From Symbiodinium natans (taxonomy: Eukaryota > Sar > Dinophyceae > Suessiales > Symbiodiniaceae): a DNA stretch of 64,000 nt. This document shows, in pieces, positions 62,101-64,000 of the stretch. Below the pieces are notes generated by a model, which saw only the letters and a program-made list of their open reading frames with translations, did not search any database and had not been told where the DNA came from. How positions within the stretch are numbered: the stretch's first letter is position 1; every line of letters begins with the position of its first letter. The position numbers and the translations under genes are program-made. The stretch lies in the NCBI GenBank assembly GCA_905221605.1, contig CAJNDS010000113.1:1320582-1384581 (forward strand). The letters are read 5' to 3'.

Positions 62101-64000
62101 GTGGTGGGAAATGTACCTCACACATTACGATGGCATGCACAGGCCACCACTAAAGCAGGGCTACCGGCGGTTCACAGCACGATTGGGTTTGTCTTGCGCC
62201 GAAGTCGACTCTGAGCGGACACCGGGACAAAAGGCCGAGTAGCTCGCCTCGAGGCCCTAAGTTTACCCTCGCTGGAACCCCGAGACCCTAAACCCTAAAC
62301 CCTAAAACCTAAACCCTAAACCCTAAACCCTAAACCCCCCCCCCGCCCCCCCCCCCGCACCCCACCCCACCCTGGTCTGTTGCTTTGGCCTCTGGACCCT
62401 GAACTTTACTTGAAACACCCCACTTACACCTGGCGCATGCTGCTCCCCGCATTGGGCCAGCAACCACCTAGCAAACTACCACACGTGTGTACTACGAGTA
62501 CTGTTGCTTGCATCTTCTCATCTCCCTCCCTAAACCCTAAACCCCAATCCCGAAACCCTAAACCCTCAACCCTACACCCTAATGACCAAACTCTAAACCC
62601 CAAGCTCTAAACCCTAAACCCTAAACCCTTTTGCAACAGGCTTCGCAGTTCGCCTGGATTGCCCTTAGAACCCTAAACCCTAAACCCTAAACCCTCAACC
62701 CAAGTAGCTCGTTGGCGTACTCAATGTACATTGCGGCACAGACTGGGGAGTTGGCCCTCAGTGGACCATTTGTAAGAAAAAGAGTAAGCATGGTTTTTTT
62801 TGGCCACCCACTTAGCTGGGTTTAGGGTTTAGGGTTTAGGGTTTAGGGTTTAGGGTTTAGGGTTTAGGGTTTAGGGTTTAGGGCTTAGGGTTTAGGGCTT
62901 AGGGCTTAGGGCTTAGGGATTGAGGGCTTGGGGCTAATCATGATCTCATCATGATGGTGATAGTAAGAATGATACTTAGAGAGAGCAATAAGAATAAGGA
63001 TACGAACGATAAGAATGACAGTACCGCAACAGTAATGAAGATACTACTGGCCGTAATACGAACTGTGATAATGACAGAAAACGGGCCAAAAAAATTACCC
63101 TAAACCCTAAACCCTAAACCCTAAACCCTAAACCCTAAACCCTAAACCCTAAACCCTAAACCCTAAACCCTAAACCCTAAACCCTAAACCCTAAACCCTA
63201 AACCCTAAACCCTAAAACTAAACCCTAAACCCTAAACCCTAAACCCTAAACCCTAAACCCTAAACCCTAAACCCTAAACCCTAAACCCTAAACCCTAACC
63301 CTAAACCCTAAACCCTCAACCGCGAAGCATCTCTTACTGTGACATGGCCACGGCTCAGAACCGCCGCAAGCTTCGAGCTGGTGAGGACGAAAACCTGGGC
63401 AACAGCAGGGGGTTTAGGGTTTAGGGTTTAGGGTTTTAGGGTTTAGGGTTTAAGGGCGTCAAGACATGCCATGACATGCCGTTACCGCTGTACAACTCTT
63501 TGAACAAACTGTCCACATCTTCTCCGCACCCCGGGACACCGTCCTCACTGAGGCTGTCGCTTCCGTGAAGGATTCGGCCAACAGCGTACAATCGTGCATC
63601 GCAGCTTCCACGTACAACGCCACCTGCAGCACCCGAGCGCTTTTGCTTGGGAAAAATTTGAGGCAAAGCAGCTGTTCAACAAGCATTCCCTTCAAATTGA
63701 AGCCTTTTGGAAGCTGTTTGGAAGTAGTGAATTCTCATTCTCATTCCTTCTGCGGGGTTCCTCTGTCAACCACACTGCCGATATCCCTTGAGCAAGAGGC
63801 CAACTGCAGCTGTCAGCACAAGTTTGCTCACTTACACACATAGACAACGGCACTCAGTACAAGGGGCAGAGCACGGAGCACAAGGTGTGGGCCAAGAATG
63901 TGGCAGGACAGGGTAAAGGGTTTGCATCAGAGCTCGGAGAAAGAGGCCCCAACGCTCAATGGGCAAGCACCAGAGCACTGCACAAACGCTCTCACTTTGC
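45190..64000 (-). CDS. Unit C: third tandem copy, 5' (channel) part beyond the window
   Basis: Exons 14 to 32 plus tail exons match units A and B in order and length. The channel part (exons 1-13) would lie right of the window and is not seen. The unit carries two private introns with direct repeats at their ends (in exons 18 and 22) and a 3.9-kb tyrosine-recombinase retroelement in the intron between exons 16 and 17. What the helical region does is unknown. Confidence 0.7.
45411..45462. mobile_element. M1 MITE, left half only
   Basis: TTGGAATGTTCCCCCTGAAA and the TAGGGATTGTGGTACCCCC core; right half missing. Confidence 0.6.
45559..45628. mobile_element. M2 MITE, truncated
   Basis: CTACTGTTGGTTAGAAGGGA left end, then TTAAGGGATTATATAGGGTA; right end lost. 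Confidence 0.6.
45786..45851 (-). CDS. Unit C tail exon 36
   Basis: [20 protein letters not shown] after a TCTCAG|G acceptor. Resembles the B and A versions. Confidence 0.52.
   Translation of the reverse strand, partial: VLLMPSVSCASPSIRSRSRPL
46095..46222. mobile_element. M2 MITE, complete
   Basis: 128 bp palindromic element: CTTACTGTTGGTTAGAAGGG inward, CCCTCCTAACCAAGAGTAAG outward, (TA)n centre. Confidence 0.85.
46313..46495. repeat. (CA)n, (CGCA)n, (CAGA)n and (GA)n compound microsatellite
   Basis: Four motifs follow each other; spurious frames on both strands. Confidence 0.93.
46535..46640 (-). CDS. Unit C tail exon candidate
   Basis: [20 protein letters not shown] then [12 protein letters not shown]. 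Helical; order fits a tail exon, but no match seen. Confidence 0.4.
46640..48200. other. Unit C tail stretch
   Basis: Unique sequence, one M5 copy and telomeric arrays at 47654-47723, 47821-47881 and 47978-48015. No exon could be supported. Confidence 0.4.
47467..47568. mobile_element. M5 MITE-like repeat, reverse orientation
   Basis: GACCCCCAAGTAGTCGGATT then TAAGGACCCCAAATAGGGTA. Confidence 0.6.
48495..48588 (-). CDS. Unit C tail exon candidate (hydrophobic)
   Basis: [20 protein letters not shown] then [11 protein letters not shown] after a TGCAG|G acceptor. One possible membrane segment. No counterpart identified in A or B. Confidence 0.45.
49294..49347 (-). CDS. Unit C exon 32
   Basis: 54 nt. 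[20 protein letters not shown] donor. Confidence 0.85.
49493..49537 (-). CDS. Unit C exon 31
   Basis: 45 nt. [17 protein letters not shown] donor. Confidence 0.82.
49626..49672 (-). CDS. Unit C exon 30
   Basis: 47 nt. [17 protein letters not shown] donor. Confidence 0.78.
49970..50029 (-). CDS. Unit C exon 29
   Basis: 60 nt. [19 protein letters not shown] donor where A and B have GC. Confidence 0.82.
50301..50355 (-). CDS. Unit C exon 28
   Basis: [17 protein letters not shown]. The 3' end is approximate. Confidence 0.7.
50380..51480. other. Intron between unit C exons 27 and 28
   Basis: Several short arrays each joined to a TTTTTGCCACCCG-type motif (50453, 50898, 50940, 51070). No exon seen. 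Confidence 0.5.
51578..51644 (-). CDS. Unit C exon 27
   Basis: 67 nt. [22 protein letters not shown] donor. Confidence 0.86.
51742..51859 (-). CDS. Unit C exon 26
   Basis: 118 nt. [20 protein letters not shown] then [21 protein letters not shown] donor. Confidence 0.86.
52234..52333 (-). CDS. Unit C exon 25
   Basis: 100 nt. [19 protein letters not shown] then [13 protein letters not shown] donor where A and B have GT. Confidence 0.86.
52453..52575 (-). CDS. Unit C exon 24
   Basis: 123 nt. [20 protein letters not shown] then [20 protein letters not shown] donor. Confidence 0.86.
52702..52740 (-). CDS. Unit C exon 23
   Basis: [10 protein letters not shown], aligned with A and B. The 3' end is unclear. 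Confidence 0.55.
53107..53114 (-). CDS. Unit C exon 22b: 8-nt microexon
   Basis: GTGAGAAT completes QG-E-N of the 61-nt exon (53 + 8). Ends at the same GC donor as in A and B. If the A/B donor is not used here the exon would be longer. Confidence 0.6.
53115..53220 (-). mobile_element. 106-bp unit C-only intron with 13-bp duplication
   Basis: CACCTTGCAGCAT lies at 53112-53124 and 53218-53230. A and B read through (QMLQGEN). The duplicated CTGCAAG|GTG supplies both the AG acceptor and the GT donor. Inside the repeats the ends are partly inverted (TTTGGTGTGACAG / CCGGCAGACCAAA, 10 of 13). Confidence 0.8.
53221..53273 (-). CDS. Unit C exon 22a
   Basis: 53 nt. [18 protein letters not shown] donor created inside a duplicated 13-mer. 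Confidence 0.82.
54234..54282 (-). CDS. Unit C exon 21
   Basis: 49 nt. [18 protein letters not shown] donor. Confidence 0.78.
54603..54656 (-). CDS. Unit C exon 20
   Basis: 54 nt. [21 protein letters not shown] donor. Confidence 0.82.
54684..54796. mobile_element. M5 MITE-like repeat
   Basis: GTGGGGTTTACGAGTTGGGG ... ATCCTACTATTTGGGGGTCT ... TTATCGTAGAGCCCCA, inverted ends. Confidence 0.7.
54873..54950 (-). CDS. Unit C exon 19
   Basis: 78 nt. [20 protein letters not shown] then QSVVAW. Confidence 0.83.
55003..55059 (-). CDS. Unit C exon 18b
   Basis: 57 nt. [21 protein letters not shown] donor. Confidence 0.82.
55060..55798 (-). other. Unit C-only 739-bp intron with 11-bp direct repeat
   Basis: CCCGCTCCTGC occurs at 55053-55063 and 55792-55802, exactly 739 bp apart, spanning both splice junctions. 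Taken as GA donor, CAG|GA acceptor. No inverted ends and no telomeric array seen. Confidence 0.75.
55799..55820 (-). CDS. Unit C exon 18a: 22-nt microexon
   Basis: Encodes FSDAKEQ. With 18b (57 nt) gives the 79-nt exon of A and B. Confidence 0.75.
55977..56048 (-). CDS. Unit C exon 17
   Basis: 72 nt. [22 protein letters not shown] donor; the preceding intron carries the retroelement. Confidence 0.83.
56083..56288. repeat. TTTAGGGG-type degenerate array
   Basis: Octamer variants with four G dominate, unlike most arrays in the window; directly upstream of unit C exon 17. Confidence 0.85.
56735..56814. mobile_element. M2-related MITE
   Basis: TGGTTCTTAATTGGGAATGA with inverted TCATTCCCTACGAAGAACCA. 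Confidence 0.7.
56943..57021 (-). repeat. Retroelement repeat B2 (3' end)
   Basis: Terminal copy of B; outside it begins MITE sequence. Confidence 0.85.
57143..57269 (-). repeat. Retroelement repeat A2
   Basis: Second copy of A; directly abuts B1. Confidence 0.85.
57277..57355 (-). repeat. Retroelement repeat B1
   Basis: 79 bp, nearly identical to 56943-57021 in the same orientation. Confidence 0.85.
57469..58845 (-). CDS. Reverse transcriptase with RNase H-like end
   Basis: 458-codon open frame. Motifs: [14 protein letters not shown], motif A-like [14 protein letters not shown], motif B-like [13 protein letters not shown], catalytic YVDDLL near residue 170, then LKWVGWGVS, and [16 protein letters not shown] near residue 350, the end of the RNase H region. 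Aspartates of motifs A and C are intact. Part of the 5' end continues in another frame up to about 59153 ([20 protein letters not shown]), so the ORF is truncated or frameshifted. The best fit is a DIRS/Ngaro-type RT. Confidence 0.82.
   Translation of the reverse strand: MESGVLSGIRKSIPPSGVWRPVDVLEEAHACFGNACAAGKLGMVKKGSAPRLVGNSTVSGANLPCRTGERIEMPSPQDVAEFLSRYPDEEWIGFIMDVAKAHKRVKVAQEDQGHSLFAVIDEHGCRHWLCYATCHFGAAYWWSRAAACFSHWPSSAPAPALSCHVINYVDDLLGLLRRGKAGSDACLLICLAVALGLPRSWRKLRLGTALKWVGWGVSLRVATRAMLPEDKRERLLAALEPLCQSGSWVSRKELEKCLGLLCWFASLSPSRRCWLRDLFYRPSQVVLRHLDARQLPELQRSLTSSGQVQSVISSPAISAGWRVLEVNHQAWCRSSAVHGVVLKISHVAGERNPWGDALSRGRCKAPALWKRLDGGKRRYLDWSQLLSCSSEWPKRRKCRRHLFAAACNCSKILSSWTSSEAIRSTSVDLWCIMSAYGLARRARAACATLCLASSEVNS
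58846..59153 (-). pseudogene. 5' part of the RT polyprotein in a shifted frame
   Basis: Open frame with [20 protein letters not shown] followed by [14 protein letters not shown]. It leads into the RT frame only after a frame change near 58800. Confidence 0.5.
59186..59596 (-). CDS. Gag-like zinc-finger ORF of the retroelement
   Basis: 136-codon open frame: basic and Pro/Ala-rich, ending with a Cys/His cluster [20 protein letters not shown] then [11 protein letters not shown]. This suggests a nucleic-acid-binding finger. It lies just before the reverse transcriptase part and may once have been fused to it. Confidence 0.6.
   Translation of the reverse strand: MLKQRRRIRLRCKRFTAYATPERRWMMPFRQLLWIGILRHLLIPRPKMPKLQRGPGKPPLSPTAKDAPPPPTSSAPPLKRRRPAASPVNAAKPRLGECFTWMDGKCSDRDCLCKHYCARCGSTQHGFQRCTKKCGQ
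59600..60646 (-). pseudogene. Tyrosine recombinase-like region (frame-broken)
   Basis: An N-terminal core-binding-like part ([38 protein letters not shown]) is followed by [11 protein letters not shown] and [14 protein letters not shown]. These resemble the catalytic-domain start of DIRS/Ngaro recombinases, where the ASLQWSD position normally has the first catalytic Arg; here it is Gln. The HxxR and Tyr boxes are not clearly readable. At least two frame changes are needed. Confidence 0.6.
60720..60844 (-). repeat. Retroelement repeat A1
   Basis: 125 bp, about 95% identical to 57143-57269, same orientation. Confidence 0.85.
60890..61960. other. Intron between unit C exon 16 and the retroelement
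   Basis: Degenerate telomeric units (60890-61070) and a short tandem repeat TTGGGCACTCCAGGG (61484-61580, about 4 units). No exon seen. Confidence 0.5.
61980..62116 (-). CDS. Unit C exon 16
   Basis: [20 protein letters not shown] then [20 protein letters not shown]. Unsplit, unlike unit B. Confidence 0.77.
62702..62756 (-). CDS. Unit C exon 15
   Basis: [17 protein letters not shown]. Acceptor CTGAG|G. The 3' border is approximate. Confidence 0.77.
63098..63318. repeat. CCCTAAA array, about 31 units
   Basis: Longest array in the window, nearly perfect. Confidence 0.95.
63561..63623 (-). CDS. Unit C exon 14
   Basis: 63 nt. [20 protein letters not shown]. First unit C exon recognised; exons 1-13 lie beyond the window. 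GC donor. Confidence 0.8.

Larger units (their letters stand above)
1060..63320. repeat. Dispersed TTTAGGG/CCCTAAA arrays throughout
   Basis: More than a hundred arrays of 2-30 units, both orientations, mostly inside the introns of units A-C. Variants GCTTAGGG, TTCAGGG, TTTCGGG and TTTGGGG are common. They do not face outward in one direction, so this is not a chromosome end. Confidence 0.95.

Noticed and set aside
63098-63318. True chromosome end
   Set aside because: The array is internal, short, and opposite-orientation arrays lie on both sides, with exon 14 of unit C continuing beyond it.

Overview
The window reads as nuclear DNA of a dinoflagellate. The plant/alveolate-type telomere heptamer TTTAGGG/CCCTAAA occurs in more than a hundred short arrays, in both orientations, about every 0.5 kb. 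Coding sequence is present only as small exons (14-420 nt), all recognised host exons are on the minus strand, and the inferred introns end in AG followed by G while starting with GT, GC or GA, which is the relaxed splice-donor use known from dinoflagellates. No bacterial-style gene, rRNA or tRNA was recognised.

The main content is one large multi-exon gene present three times in tandem, head to tail, on the minus strand. Unit A runs from about 21.4 kb to the left end, unit B from about 44.5 to 21.9 kb, and unit C from beyond the right end to about 45.2 kb. I found this by matching exon translations between the units. About thirty exons occur in the same order, many with exactly equal lengths (for example 114, 62, 96, 73, 55, 42, 65, 72, 79, 78, 54, 49, 61, 123, 100, 118, 67, 60, 47, 45 and 54 nt). 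Each unit starts with an EAG/CNG-like six-transmembrane ion channel (S1-S6, C-linker; seen in A and B, beyond the window in C). About twenty further exons of an alpha-helical region follow, which I cannot assign to a known family. Whether these are three genes or one giant gene with three channel modules cannot be decided from the sequence. Reading-phase gaps between some neighbouring exons (3/4, 10/11, 14/15, 19/20, 22/23, 25/26, 26/27) suggest a few small exons remain unseen.

The three units act as mutual controls for intron gain. Eight introns are present in only one unit. Several are flanked by direct repeats of the exon sequence, and one in the S1 exon of unit B is a 101-bp element with 11-bp terminal inverted repeats and a GATC duplication, i.e. 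an introner. Another (73 bp, unit A) has a telomeric-repeat core flanked by a 6-bp duplication.

Introns also hold at least five MITE-like families of about 100-180 bp with inverted ends, an array of a 96-bp hairpin-forming satellite (25.96-26.98 kb), many microsatellites, and a tyrosine-recombinase retroelement (56.94-60.84 kb) with split direct repeats of the Ngaro type, inserted inside one of the MITEs in an intron of unit C. The remaining sequence is intronic, with no supported plus-strand gene.
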